From Edaphobacillus lindanitolerans (GTDB lineage: Bacteria; Bacillota; Bacilli; Bacillales_A; Planococcaceae): a stretch of DNA of 64,000 nt. The translations under genes and the position numbers were made by a program. Where the stretch lies: the NCBI RefSeq assembly GCF_900156305.1, contig NZ_FTPL01000004.1, positions 62,001 through 126,000 of the forward strand, read 5' to 3'. Below are positions 8,338-17,013 of the stretch, one piece after another. The notes beneath the pieces were generated by a model. That model was not told where the DNA came from. It did no database searches and saw nothing but the letters and a program-made list of their open reading frames with translations. Position 1 is the stretch's first letter. Each line of letters starts with the position of its first letter.

Positions 8338-8465
8338 GGTCTTATCGGATCAACAGTCCGCTGTGATAGGAGGCAGGGACCTGCTGAGGGGGACTCAGTT
8401 CATTCGGGAGGTGAACTTGCGCCACTCGTCCTCCGACACGAAAAGATGCTGAGGACTCATGTGCC

Positions 8466-9080
8466 TCAGTTTTTTTCATGGCCAACAATTACCCCTTTTA
8501 TTTCGGAGTTTGGGATTAGTCCGAAATATCTGCTGTCATATCCCCGCCACCAGTGATCAACCAATACAAACACGGTATGGTCTTTTACAACAACCGGCTC
8601 CATACTGGTCTGAAAGTATTCTTTCATTGCTGCGGAATCATAATTTTCCTTCGGTGTTTTCTCAAAGTATTCTTTTTCCCCATCACCGCGAACGCTTGCT
8701 GTTCCATAGAATGTATCCAGCTTCCGGCTATCAATAAACACCTGTCCCTTTTTTATCTCAATCGTTTCCCCGGGCAGCCCTACGACTCTTCCGATGTGTT
8801 CACCCTGATTATGCTCATAGTAAATAATATCGCCCCTCTCGAGAGGTTCAACATTCTTTGAGACTACAAGTTTTCCGTGGACATCAGTATCGAGATCATG
8901 ATTCCCCCGATCCATCGAGTCAACTAACCATTCAATTGAAAAGGTGCTGTCATCTTGGCTGACCTCTTGGAGTGATTCCTCGGTTTTCAGATCTGTCATC
9001 GCTTCAGGTTCATCCTCGATCCCGCTGCACGCCGACAAAACCAAACTTAAAGAAATGGTCAAAGCAAAGATTCTCTTTAT
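8466..9080 (-). CDS. Lipoprotein related to type I signal peptidase, probably inactive
   Basis: Lipoprotein with lipobox LSAC (Cys about residue 18) after a hydrophobic signal. The rest follows the S26 signal peptidase layout: DSMDRG at the place of the catalytic S-M-x-P box, LERGDIIYYEH, HIGRVVGLPGETIEIKKGQV, and FGLIPNSEIKG at the end. The catalytic Lys, normally the K of a K-R-V-I-G-L-P-G motif, is Gly here (HIGRVVGLPG), and the Pro after SM is missing, so peptidase activity is unlikely. AGAAGGAGG lies ideally placed before an ATA codon at 9080; no ATG/GTG/TTG fits as well. The nearest alternative is a TTG 11 codons upstream without a site. Confidence 0.75.
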   Translation of the reverse strand: MKRIFALTISLSLVLSACSGIEDEPEAMTDLKTEESLQEVSQDDSTFSIEWLVDSMDRGNHDLDTDVHGKLVVSKNVEPLERGDIIYYEHNQGEHIGRVVGLPGETIEIKKGQVFIDSRKLDTFYGTASVRGDGEKEYFEKTPKENYDSAAMKEYFQTSMEPVVVKDHTVFVLVDHWWRGYDSRYFGLIPNSEIKGVIVGHEKN

Positions 9081-9168
9081 TCTGCTCCCTCCTTCTAAAA
9101 TGCATTTAGTCAATGTATTAGACGCTTCGGAATCATATCCTTTTAATGAAAAATGGTATTTCCAGTCG

Positions 9169-9206
9169 AAAAGAAAAAGACGCTTCCAAAGCACTTGGGA
9201 AGCGTC
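9169..9206 (-). terminator. Intrinsic terminator of the Ntn-hydrolase gene
   Basis: On the minus strand GACGCTTCC and GGAAGCGTC form nine perfect pairs followed by a T-rich tract (9169-9178). It lies between the stop of the upstream gene and the lipoprotein gene. Confidence 0.8.
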
Positions 9207-9230
9207 CGTTTGTAAGTCAAGAAATCTTTT

Positions 9231-10286
9231 TCATTTCCCCCTCAACCGGTCCGTGTTCGCAAAGCCGATGTCCGTGTCGACGCTGCCGTTCACGGTTTCC
9301 CGTTCAAAGTCCTCGCCGTCGAGCCAGCGCCCGAAGTCGAAGGCGACCGGGCCGGTGTCGCCGCCGAGGGCAAACCAGGCGGTAAGGGTGTCGGGGAAGT
9401 AAGCGGACGTATGGATCGTGCCGGCCCAGCTTTTATAGTTGTCGGCGAAGACGCCGCGGCCGCGGTCGTTCAGGAGGTGCCAGGCTGCCTGTGCGTCCGA
9501 CAGAGCGGCCGGTTCGGATTCCATCGCTTCGAGCCGTTCGACCGAGTCCTTCAGGTAGTTCCGGTTCTCGCCGGTCTGCACTTCGAAATGATTCGAGCAG
9601 TAAGGGGATTGCCTGACGGTGACGCCTCTCGGCCCTGCTTCGACGAGCGCCCGGCTGCCGCCTTTGTCGAGCAGATTGTAGCTGAACGAGCCGCGGTGGG
9701 GGAGTTCGTGCAGGAGCCGCACCGCGTCGTCCACATCCGTACACGCCTCCAGCAGGATGCGGCCGACCATCCAGCAGACGAACCCGTCGCCGGGCTTTTT
9801 CCGGTTGGTGAAGTTGTACGCCATCGCCAGGCCGCTTTCGTTCAGTCCGTCCATCCGGCCGGTGATCCGCTGGGCAGGGCCGATGACCGCCTGTCCGCCG
9901 TCCGAAGGCTGAAAGACAGTGTAAAGCCCTTCATACGTATTCGGATGGAAATCATAGTTGCGGGCGATGAACCGATCGCCCGTGATGGTCGAGCAGCCGG
10001 CCCTTGGGATCTCTGACCGGTATCCGCCGAAGTCGCGCAGCACTTCTTCCATCGGGAACCCGAGTGCATCCCGGAGGCCGCGGAGCTCTTCCCAGACACC
10101 CGGGGCAAACGTCCGGAAGACTGTTTCCGCTTCACCGGCGTCGATCCTGAAACGAGGCTTCCGGATCCTCCATGAACTCTGCCGGTTGTGAAGGGTCAAT
10201 GAATCGCGAAGCCGCCCTCCTTGGAGAGCGCCGAAGTCATAATGGGTGCCGCGGAACTGGACGATGTCACTGTGAATCTCTTTCAT
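9231..10286 (-). CDS. C45-family Ntn hydrolase/acyltransferase
   Basis: 351-residue protein of the acyl-CoA:6-aminopenicillanate acyltransferase (peptidase C45) family. In this family an internal Cys becomes the N-terminal nucleophile after autocleavage; here it is the Cys in RAGCSTITGDRF, followed by ARNYDFHP, the strongly conserved segment after the cleavage site, and GLNESGLAMAYNF. The family includes penicillin acyltransferases and many uncharacterised bacterial amide hydrolases; the substrate is unknown. Single-gene unit with its own terminator. Confidence 0.85.
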   Translation of the reverse strand: MKEIHSDIVQFRGTHYDFGALQGGRLRDSLTLHNRQSSWRIRKPRFRIDAGEAETVFRTFAPGVWEELRGLRDALGFPMEEVLRDFGGYRSEIPRAGCSTITGDRFIARNYDFHPNTYEGLYTVFQPSDGGQAVIGPAQRITGRMDGLNESGLAMAYNFTNRKKPGDGFVCWMVGRILLEACTDVDDAVRLLHELPHRGSFSYNLLDKGGSRALVEAGPRGVTVRQSPYCSNHFEVQTGENRNYLKDSVERLEAMESEPAALSDAQAAWHLLNDRGRGVFADNYKSWAGTIHTSAYFPDTLTAWFALGGDTGPVAFDFGRWLDGEDFERETVNGSVDTDIGFANTDRLRGK

Positions 10287-10431
10287 GATTAGTCAGTCCT
10301 TTTGTCATCAGACGTTCATTTCCTATATTGCCGCTGACTGTTCATCGGGTCAACCCATGGACCCTTTTACCTAAATCGGGGTTTAATGCGGATAGAATTC
10401 ATGCTATTCTGAATGTTGAAGGGGTGAAGGG

Positions 10432-11376
10432 ATGCTCAAGGAATTAGGATCTGCCGTGGTCATCTGGTTGATCGCGTTCGGTTTTCTGTTGCTGATCGTC
10501 CTCCTGCCGACGGATGTGGTGTTCGTCGAGGGGAATGTCTTCCTGAGGTTCGAGGGGGTTACGTATGAATACAGCCCGGAAGCGCATCTGGCGAATATAC
10601 GTGAATTCTTTTCACTGCTTGCGGGTCATCCCGGGGTCGGGGGACTGGATGGCGGCCCGTCTTCATTTGAAATCGCCGAACGGTTCGGCCGGAGTCTGGC
10701 GCTGATCGTGCCGGCTGCCCTCATCGCCATGATTGTCGGGATGGCAAAAGGAATCCTGGATTTCCTCTACAAAGAGAGAAAAGGAGGAGCGGCGAGCCGT
10801 TGGGTGACATTCGGTTTTCTATCCGTGCCGGATATCGTGATCATCGTGTTTGTCCAGATCGGTCTTTTGACGGCCATCTCCAAAGGATGGATTCCTCATA
10901 TCGAACTGTATGGCCATGAATCCCCGGCACAGACGCTCCTGAATATCTTGTTCCTCTCGGTCTATCCGACCGTTTTCATTGCAAACGCCACCTACAGGAC
11001 ACTGCGTGACCAGGAGCGCATGGATTATGTTCGGACGGCCCGCTCAAAAGGGACCAACCCGTTTAGGGTGTTGTATGTACATATGCTGAAGAACGGGATC
11101 ATACCGATTTTGGCACAGGCGGACATGATGATTCTCTATATCCTGTCCAATCTGCTCATCATCGAGGTGTTCACGAATTACAGGGGGGCCGCACTTTATT
11201 TATATGAGGCGCTCGGCGATCCGACGAAATTCTCGTTCGGGACGCTTGTCACCGGCAATACGTTTGCCATCGCAGGCTATTTGTTTTACTTCACGTTGCT
11301 GATCCTGGCGATCAAGGTGATCTCCGGCCTGGCGAAATATTGGCTGGACGTCCGCGGCAGGGAGGGGATCCTTTGA
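10432..11376 (+). CDS. DppB/OppB-like ABC permease (first pair)
   Basis: 314-residue membrane protein of the peptide/nickel permease family. Hydrophobic N-terminal helix (VVIWLIAFGFLLLIVLL), a roughly 80-residue external loop, then four to five helices. The cytoplasmic coupling loop DYVRTARSKGTNPFRVLYVH is the EAA-type motif that contacts an ATPase. AAGGGGTGAAGG precedes the ATG. Its partner gene overlaps it by four bases. No ATPase or solute-binding protein is nearby, and a paralogous pair lies at 53101-54926. Confidence 0.85.
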   Translation: MLKELGSAVVIWLIAFGFLLLIVLLPTDVVFVEGNVFLRFEGVTYEYSPEAHLANIREFFSLLAGHPGVGGLDGGPSSFEIAERFGRSLALIVPAALIAMIVGMAKGILDFLYKERKGGAASRWVTFGFLSVPDIVIIVFVQIGLLTAISKGWIPHIELYGHESPAQTLLNILFLSVYPTVFIANATYRTLRDQERMDYVRTARSKGTNPFRVLYVHMLKNGIIPILAQADMMILYILSNLLIIEVFTNYRGAALYLYEALGDPTKFSFGTLVTGNTFAIAGYLFYFTLLILAIKVISGLAKYWLDVRGREGIL

Positions 11377-12272
11377 ATAATAAAACATTGGTGATCGGCC
11401 TGTTCATGACCGGCCTGATCCTGATCATGGCCCTGTTCGGCCCCCATTTTCCGGGTGTTGACGCGGACCTTGAACAAACGATCGTGCTCAAGACCGGCGA
11501 GGGGAAGCTGTTTCCGCCTCCGTACGAACCATCCGGGGATTTCCTCATCGGTTCTGACCGGAAGGGTGTGGACCTGTTATCCAGAATTGTGATCGGGACG
11601 AGGGAAACACTCCTGACGATTGCGGGAATTGTGCTCGTCCGGACAATTGTCTCATTGAGCCTGGGCATCGCTTCGTTTTATACCCGTGCGGGGGCCGTGC
11701 TCCTGAGAATATGGGAGGCCGTTTTTTCGTTCATGCCGACCATCATTTTTGTGGTTCTGCTGCTGGCAATCCCGCCGATCATGTTTTCTCCGCATCGCCT
11801 TGTCCTTTCTGCGCTGATCATCGCATTGGCCGAGACCGGCAGGCTTGCAGAATACATCAGGAGCAAGATGGTTGAACTCAGCAATGAAACCTACATGGAG
11901 GCGGCGGTGGCCAACGGCGGAAGCATCCCGGGGATGTTCCGGAGATATTACAGTCCGATGATCGGCCGGGAACTCACCGGGATTGCTGCCCGCGAAGCGG
12001 GGCGGGTGATGTTCCTGCTTGCCCAGCTTGCCGTGATCGGCGTGTTCATCAACCAGGCATTCATGTCACAAGAAACACGGGGAACGTTTGCGGCGGTGGA
12101 GACGTCGGATGCCTGGCCGGTGCTCCTGCTCGATCTGCAGAAAGATCTGAGGGTGGCCCAATGGATCCCGATTTCTGCCATGGCATTCATCACCTTCAGC
12201 ATCATCGGTTTTCAGCTGCTCGCCGATGGATTGGAAAAGAGGCGGGCGGACCGGATAGCAAACCGGGCATGA
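11373..12272 (+). CDS. DppC/OppC-like ABC permease (first pair)
   Basis: 299-residue partner permease. I place the start at the TTG (11373) that overlaps the upstream stop as TTGA, with GGGAGGGG before it; an in-frame ATG 11 codons upstream lies inside the previous gene and has no site. Helix 1 is followed by an external segment with FLIGSDRKGVDLLSRIVIG, the OppC hallmark G-T-D-x-x-G-x-D. The coupling loop is YMEAAVANGGSIPGMFRRYY. With the upstream gene it would form the membrane core of an importer or exporter whose ATPase must be encoded elsewhere. Confidence 0.85.
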   Translation: MNNKTLVIGLFMTGLILIMALFGPHFPGVDADLEQTIVLKTGEGKLFPPPYEPSGDFLIGSDRKGVDLLSRIVIGTRETLLTIAGIVLVRTIVSLSLGIASFYTRAGAVLLRIWEAVFSFMPTIIFVVLLLAIPPIMFSPHRLVLSALIIALAETGRLAEYIRSKMVELSNETYMEAAVANGGSIPGMFRRYYSPMIGRELTGIAAREAGRVMFLLAQLAVIGVFINQAFMSQETRGTFAAVETSDAWPVLLLDLQKDLRVAQWIPISAMAFITFSIIGFQLLADGLEKRRADRIANRA

Positions 12273-12273
12273 A

Positions 12274-12309
12274 AAATCCCCGGGCCAGTGGAGGCCCGGG
12301 GATTTCTTT
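12274..12309. terminator. Bidirectional terminator
   Basis: AAATCCCCGGGCC/GGCCCGGGGATTT stem around AGTGGA between convergent genes, with A/T runs on both sides. Confidence 0.85.
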
Positions 12310-12317
12310 GCGTTGTT

Positions 12318-13529
12318 TTATTCGGAGACTTCTTCTTGGTAACCGGTCGCTGCGGCACCGAGTGCTTTTGCCGCGATGAGCAGGGAGCGCTCATCGATGT
12401 CAAAGCGCGGGTGGTGGTGCGGGTACGGGTCTTCCGGCATCGCGCCGGTGAAGAAGAAGGTGCCCGGCACCTTTTCGAGGTAGTAGGCGAAGTCTTCGCC
12501 GCCCATATGCGGAGCGGTTTCTTTCGCTTCCACGCCAGGCAGTTCCTCTTCGATGATCCGCTTCATGAATTCTGTTTCGGCTTCGTGGTTCACGACCGCC
12601 GGATAGCCCCGGACGTAGTCGAGTTCGATTTCACAGTCGTTGGCGATCGCCGTACCTTCGACGACCCGGCCGATTTCCTTTTCCATCAGGTCACGGATTT
12701 CCGGCTTGAAAGTGCGGACGGTACCGGCCAGATAGGCGGAGTCGGCGATGACATTGAAGGCATTTTCCGCGACGAATGAACCGACGCTCAGGACGGCGGA
12801 TTCGACCGGATCCACACGGCGGGAGACGAGCTGCTGGAGATTCGTAACGAGCTGGGCGCCGATCACGACAGCATCTTTCGTCTGGTGAGGGCTTGCTCCG
12901 TGGCCGCCGCGGCCTTGGACTTTAATCTCAAACCGGTCGGCTGCAGCCATGACCGGACCCGTCCGGTATTCAATCGTGCCGACGGCATTGAGAGACCAGA
13001 GGTGTGTACCGAAGATGGCATCGACGCCGTCAAGGCAGCCATCCTCGACCATCGAAATTGCTCCGCCGGGTGCGTATTCTTCCGCGTGCTGGTGGATGAG
13101 TACGTATTCACCGGTGAGTTCATCGCGGAGTTCATGGAGGGCCTTGCCGAGCGTCAGGAGTGTCGCCGTATGTCCGTCATGTCCGCATGCATGCATGACA
13201 CCCGGTACGGTCGACTTGTACTCGACGTCTTTTTGGTCGTCGATCGGGAGGGCATCGAAATCGGCACGGAGAGCAACCGTCTTGCCCGGATGTGCCCCCT
13301 TGATGCGGGCCACGACGCCATTGCCGCCGACATTGCCGCGGACCTCGACGCCGAGTTCCTTGTAAAAGTCCTGGATGTAACGGGCCGTCTTCTCTTCCTT
13401 GAATGACAGTTCCGGATGCATGTGCAGATGGCGGCGGATCTGGATCATGTCGTCATTTGCGGCCTCCAGCTTCGCGAAAAGCTTTTCTTTGATGGCGACC
13501 TGCGGATTCCCGAGCGTTTGTTCCGTCAT
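12318..13529 (-). CDS. M20D amidohydrolase (N-acyl-amino-acid/hippurate hydrolase-like)
   Basis: 403-residue metallo-amidohydrolase. Conserved metal and catalytic elements are visible: RRHLHMHPELSF near the start, ALRADFDALP, MHACGHDGHTA (family signature with the bridging Cys), HQHAEEYAPGGA, GTHLWS and HMGGEDFAYY near the C-terminus. The middle is the dimerisation domain (GRGGHGASPHQTKDAV). Likely removes acyl groups from amino acids or small peptides; exact substrate unknown. B. subtilis has an M20 protein (YhaA) after ecsC, which agrees with this position. Confidence 0.9.
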   Translation of the reverse strand: MTEQTLGNPQVAIKEKLFAKLEAANDDMIQIRRHLHMHPELSFKEEKTARYIQDFYKELGVEVRGNVGGNGVVARIKGAHPGKTVALRADFDALPIDDQKDVEYKSTVPGVMHACGHDGHTATLLTLGKALHELRDELTGEYVLIHQHAEEYAPGGAISMVEDGCLDGVDAIFGTHLWSLNAVGTIEYRTGPVMAAADRFEIKVQGRGGHGASPHQTKDAVVIGAQLVTNLQQLVSRRVDPVESAVLSVGSFVAENAFNVIADSAYLAGTVRTFKPEIRDLMEKEIGRVVEGTAIANDCEIELDYVRGYPAVVNHEAETEFMKRIIEEELPGVEAKETAPHMGGEDFAYYLEKVPGTFFFTGAMPEDPYPHHHPRFDIDERSLLIAAKALGAAATGYQEEVSE

Positions 13530-13681
13530 ATAAAATCCCTCCGGTTAGCGAAATAGTTTGAATGTTGATTATTATATCAATGTCTGAATGCCGGGGCAAT
13601 GGGAACTTTCAGGAATCTCCGTTTGCGTTCGGCGCCAGCGGGAATAGGTACAGACAGCACGCAGATGAAGGAGGAATCAGC

Positions 13682-13897
13682 ATGAAGAAGAACATCGGCA
13701 CGGTCAACTCCATGGTCCGCATCACCGGCGGCCTGACGCTTCTGGCTTATTCCATCGCCAAGATGTCAAAAGAAAAGCCATCCGGCACCCAGCTTCTTGT
13801 AAGCATGATGGGCGCCCAGAAAGTCGCGGAGGGCATCATCCATTACTGCCCGCTCATTGATGCATTCGATCTGGAAAACACTAAAATCGCCCAGTGA
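13682..13897 (+). CDS. DUF2892 small membrane protein
   Basis: 71-residue protein starting MKKNIGTVNSMVRITGG, the typical opening of DUF2892 (YgaP-like membrane domain), with two hydrophobic stretches and GAQKVAEGIIHYCPL, the conserved C-terminal half with a single Cys. GAAGGAGG sits eight bases before the ATG. Function unknown. Confidence 0.85.
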   Translation: MKKNIGTVNSMVRITGGLTLLAYSIAKMSKEKPSGTQLLVSMMGAQKVAEGIIHYCPLIDAFDLENTKIAQ

Positions 13898-13903
13898 TTG
13901 AAG

Positions 13904-13950
13904 AAAGGCCCGTGCAACCGGTGAGCTAGACTCCCGGTCCGGGCTTTTTT
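13904..13950 (+). terminator. Intrinsic terminator
   Basis: GCCCG/CGGGC outer stem and ACCGG/CCGGT inner stem followed by six T. Confidence 0.75.
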
Positions 13951-13953
13951 GGT

Positions 13954-14100
13954 GAATCGGTCTCTTAGAAGAGGGAATCGGACTCTTGGCAAGCGGAATC
14001 GGTCTGCTCGGTGAGAGATTCGAACTACTCGTGAAGAGAATCGGCCTGCTCGTGGGTGGATTCGATCAACTCGCGGGAGGAATCGGTCTGCTCAAGCGGC
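13954..14100. repeat. Degenerate 21-bp tandem repeats, array 1 (about 7 units)
   Basis: Seven units of about 21 bases, each opening GAATCGG or GATTCGA and continuing with CTGCTCG-like sequence. The array starts immediately after an intrinsic terminator and ends at the opposing terminator of hmoB. One plus-strand frame stays open through units 3 to 7 and reads as heptads (IGLLGER, FELLVKR, IGLLVGG), but has no start or ribosome site, so it is not called a gene. Confidence 0.8.
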
Positions 14101-14117
14101 CGAAAAGCTGGATAACT

Positions 14118-14147
14118 AAAAACCGCCCCCATCAAATACGGGGGCGG
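14118..14147 (-). terminator. Intrinsic terminator of hmoB
   Basis: On the minus strand CCGCCCCC/GGGGGCGG with a nine-base loop and a five-T tail. Confidence 0.85.
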
Positions 14148-14152
14148 CACAG

Positions 14153-14680
14153 TCATGCTTGATTCTCTTCCTCGCCGGCTTTCTCGGTCGTGTACTCCGT
14201 GACATACGAAGCGCTCGTGAAGATATGCTGCACCTTCTCGGCGGGCAGGGTTTCGCGCTGTTTGGCATGGGCCTGCTCAAACGCCTTCGAGCCTTTCCAC
14301 AATTCATAATGGTCCTTGCTGTCCCATGCGGTGAGCACGCGGTAGGTGTCCGACTTCACCGGCCGCAGCAGCCGGTAAGTCAGGAAACCGGGCACGCCGT
14401 CCATCATCTTCGCCCGGTTTTCAAACCGGTGCTCGAAGATCGGGCGTCCCTCATCGGTCACCGGGATGTTGTTGATCACATAATAGCCGTGTTTGGCAAG
14501 CGGGCCGGCGCTCCCGATCACTTCGTAGCGTTTCGGTGTCTGGAACAGCGTCTTGCCTTCCGTTTCATGCATGAGGAGCGCGTTCCCGGCTCCGTACAGC
14601 AGGACCATGTCCTCGCCGCCGTGCTTGTTTTTAATCGTTTCCATAAAGTCCGGCGTACCGGTTGTCGTGTAGAAATTCAT
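14153..14680 (-). CDS. hmoB: Heme-degrading monooxygenase HmoB (YhgC-like)
   Basis: 175-residue protein with an N-terminal extension and a C-terminal ABM ferredoxin-like domain. Features of HmoB are visible: ENRAKMMDGVPGF (conserved Asn before the first domain helix), VLTAWDSKDHYELW and the later AFEQAHAK, containing the Asn, Trp and His expected around heme. It would open heme to release iron. Upstream and divergent from hemEH, as in B. subtilis, so heme synthesis and turnover are neighbours. Ends in a Glu-rich tail (GEEENQA). Confidence 0.88.
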   Translation of the reverse strand: MNFYTTTGTPDFMETIKNKHGGEDMVLLYGAGNALLMHETEGKTLFQTPKRYEVIGSAGPLAKHGYYVINNIPVTDEGRPIFEHRFENRAKMMDGVPGFLTYRLLRPVKSDTYRVLTAWDSKDHYELWKGSKAFEQAHAKQRETLPAEKVQHIFTSASYVTEYTTEKAGEEENQA

Positions 14681-14785
14681 CTTCCAAGACCTCCCTGATC
14701 AAGCGTTTGCTTAGTTCCTTTTTCCCCGTCCGCCTGCCGATTCAAACAACTGTGTCCGAAAGATGGCGGCATCGAGGTCAATTCT

Positions 14786-14814
14786 ATGACATTTCGCCCG
14801 CCGCTCTATACAAT
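14786..14814 (+). promoter_or_regulatory. Sigma-A promoter of hemE-hemH
   Basis: ATGACA and TACAAT with 17-base spacing; predicted start near 14821, leader about 50 bases. Confidence 0.6.
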
Positions 14815-14873
14815 AAATGACGGGACACTTATATTTAAAACGGATTATATCGGGAAAGCAGGGATCAATGCCA

Positions 14874-15914
14874 ATGGGAACATTCAATGACACACTGATC
14901 CGGGCGGCGCGCGGGGAGAAAATCGATCACACGCCGGTCTGGTACATGCGGCAGGCGGGCCGTTCGCAGCCGGAATACCGCAAGCTGAAGGAAAAGTACT
15001 CGCTTGAGGAAATCACTCACCAGCCGGAGCTCTGCGCGTATGTGACGAAGCTGCCGGTCGACCAGTACAACGTCGATGCGGCGATCCTCTATAAGGACAT
15101 CGTCACGCCGCTCGCAGGGATCGGCGTCGACGTGAAGATCAAATCGGGCGTCGGGCCGGTCATCTCCAATCCGATCCGCTCGCGTGCCGACGTCGACAAG
15201 CTCGGCGAGTTCCATGCGGAAGACCAGGTGCCGTATGTGCTGGAGACGATCCGCATCCTCACGAAGGAACAGCTGGACGTCCCGCTCATCGGATTCGCAG
15301 GCGCACCGTTTACGCTTGCGAGCTACATGATCGAAGGCGGCCCGTCGCGCAGCTACAACCTGACCAAGTCGTTCATGGTGTCCGAGCCGGAAGCTTGGCA
15401 TGCGCTCATGAACAAGCTCGCGGACATGGACATCGCGTATGTGAAAGCACAGGTGGCGGCCGGTGCCAAGGCGATCCAGCTGTTTGATTCATGGGTCGGG
15501 GCGCTGAATGTTGCGGATTACCGGAAGTTTATCAAGCCGGTCATGACCCGCATCTTCAACGAACTGAAAGAGACGGGCGTTCCGCTCATCACGTTCGGCG
15601 TCGGTGCAAGCCACCTCGCCAATGAATGGAACGATCTCCCGGTCGACGTCGTCGGACTCGACTGGCGCCTGCCGATCAAGGAAGCGGGAGAGCGGGGCAT
15701 CAAGAAGCCGGTCATGGGCAACCTCGATCCGTCGCTGCTCCTCGCCGACTGGCCGATCATCGAAGCCCGTGCAAAGGAAATCATCGAGCAGGGCGTCGAG
15801 CACGGCTCGCATATCTTCAACCTCGGCCACGGCGTCTTCCCGGACGTCCAGCCGGCCACGCTGAAGAAACTCACCGAACTCGTCCATACGTACTCAGCCG
15901 AACTTCGTAAATAA
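14874..15914 (+). CDS. hemE: Uroporphyrinogen decarboxylase HemE
   Basis: Converts uroporphyrinogen III to coproporphyrinogen III by four decarboxylations in the cytoplasm. 346 residues; the N-terminal signature [15 protein letters not shown], the segment [14 protein letters not shown] and [10 protein letters not shown] near the end are all intact. The start at 14874 ([16 protein letters not shown]) has GCAGGG nine bases upstream; the ATG two codons earlier is too close to it. First gene of the hemE-hemH operon, 25 bases ahead of hemH. Confidence 0.97.
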   Translation: MGTFNDTLIRAARGEKIDHTPVWYMRQAGRSQPEYRKLKEKYSLEEITHQPELCAYVTKLPVDQYNVDAAILYKDIVTPLAGIGVDVKIKSGVGPVISNPIRSRADVDKLGEFHAEDQVPYVLETIRILTKEQLDVPLIGFAGAPFTLASYMIEGGPSRSYNLTKSFMVSEPEAWHALMNKLADMDIAYVKAQVAAGAKAIQLFDSWVGALNVADYRKFIKPVMTRIFNELKETGVPLITFGVGASHLANEWNDLPVDVVGLDWRLPIKEAGERGIKKPVMGNLDPSLLLADWPIIEARAKEIIEQGVEHGSHIFNLGHGVFPDVQPATLKKLTELVHTYSAELRK

Positions 15915-15939
15915 TTCTACCAACCGGAAGGTGAACAGA

Positions 15940-16872
15940 ATGACGAAAAAGACAATGGGCCTCCTCGTCATGGCGTACGGGACCCCGTATAAAGAAGAAG
16001 ACATCGAACCTTACTACACGCACATCCGCCACGGCCGCAAGCCGGCGCCGGAGCAGCTCGAAGACCTGAAGAACCGCTACGAGGCGATCGGCGGCATCTC
16101 CCCTCTCGCGCGCACGACAGACGAGCAGGCAGAGGCACTCGGGAAGCGCCTCAACGAAATCCAGGATGACATCGAGTTCAAGGTGTATGTCGGACTCAAG
16201 CACATCCACCCGTTCATCGAGGACACCGTCGAGAAGATGCACGAAGACGGCATCACGGAAGCCGTGACGATCGTCCTCGCGCCGCACTACTCGACCTTCT
16301 CGGTGAAATCGTACAACACCCGTGCCGAAGAAAAAGCGGCCGAGCTCGGCAACATGACGATCCAGTCGGTTCACGACTTCTACCGTCAGCCGAAATTCAT
16401 CCAGTACTGGGCGGACAAGATCAAGGAAACATACGCATCCATGCCGGAAGAGGAGCGTGCCGAAGCCTGCCTCGTCGTCTCCGCGCACTCGCTGCCGGAG
16501 AAGATCAAGGAACTCGGCGACCCGTACCCGGATCAGCTCAATGAAACGGCGAAGCTTGTTGCGGATGCAGCCGGCGTCGAAACGTATGCGGTCGGCTGGC
16601 AGTCCGAAGGCAACACGCCGGACCCTTGGCTCGGACCGGACGTCCAGGACCTTACGCGTGACCTGTACAACGAACACGGCTACAAAGCGTTCGTCTACAC
16701 GCCGCTCGGCTTCGTCGCCGAACACCTTGAAGTGCTGTATGACAACGACTATGAATGCAAAGTCGTCTGCGACGACATCGGCGCCGCGTACTACCGCCCG
16801 GCCATGCCGAACACCGACCCGCTCTTCATCGACGCGATGGCGGATGCGGTGATGGACGTTGTGAATCCATAA
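15940..16872 (+). CDS. hemH: Coproporphyrin III ferrochelatase HemH (CpfC)
   Basis: Inserts iron into coproporphyrin III in the Gram-positive heme pathway. 310 residues, starting [16 protein letters not shown] like B. subtilis HemH, with the metal-binding His in [13 protein letters not shown] and Glu in [16 protein letters not shown]. The ATG at 15940 has AAGGTG correctly spaced; a GTG three codons upstream overlaps that site. In B. subtilis hemY follows, but here the gene ends in a terminator and hemY is missing. Its last roughly 250 bases and the terminator are repeated 646 bases downstream. Confidence 0.96.
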   Translation: MTKKTMGLLVMAYGTPYKEEDIEPYYTHIRHGRKPAPEQLEDLKNRYEAIGGISPLARTTDEQAEALGKRLNEIQDDIEFKVYVGLKHIHPFIEDTVEKMHEDGITEAVTIVLAPHYSTFSVKSYNTRAEEKAAELGNMTIQSVHDFYRQPKFIQYWADKIKETYASMPEEERAEACLVVSAHSLPEKIKELGDPYPDQLNETAKLVADAAGVETYAVGWQSEGNTPDPWLGPDVQDLTRDLYNEHGYKAFVYTPLGFVAEHLEVLYDNDYECKVVCDDIGAAYYRPAMPNTDPLFIDAMADAVMDVVNP

Positions 16873-16879
16873 TTGACGG

Positions 16880-16916
16880 AACCAGGAGCAGGGGAATCGA
16901 CCCGCTCCTGGTTTTT
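16880..16916 (+). terminator. Intrinsic terminator of hemEH
   Basis: ACCAGGAGC/GCTCCTGGT stem with a 14-base loop and T run; an identical copy is at 17526-17563. Confidence 0.85.
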
Positions 16917-17013
16917 GTATGGTAACTTTAGTTGATTTAAATATATATTATTTTTATTCTGTTCCAAATAGTGTAATATAAGGAGTATGAATACTTGGCG
17001 CGGGAGGAAAAGT

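Noticed and set aside
6336-8366. Several long frames antisense to, or out of frame with, ecsAB
   Set aside because: EcsA and EcsB motifs fix the true frames; the others show only biased composition.
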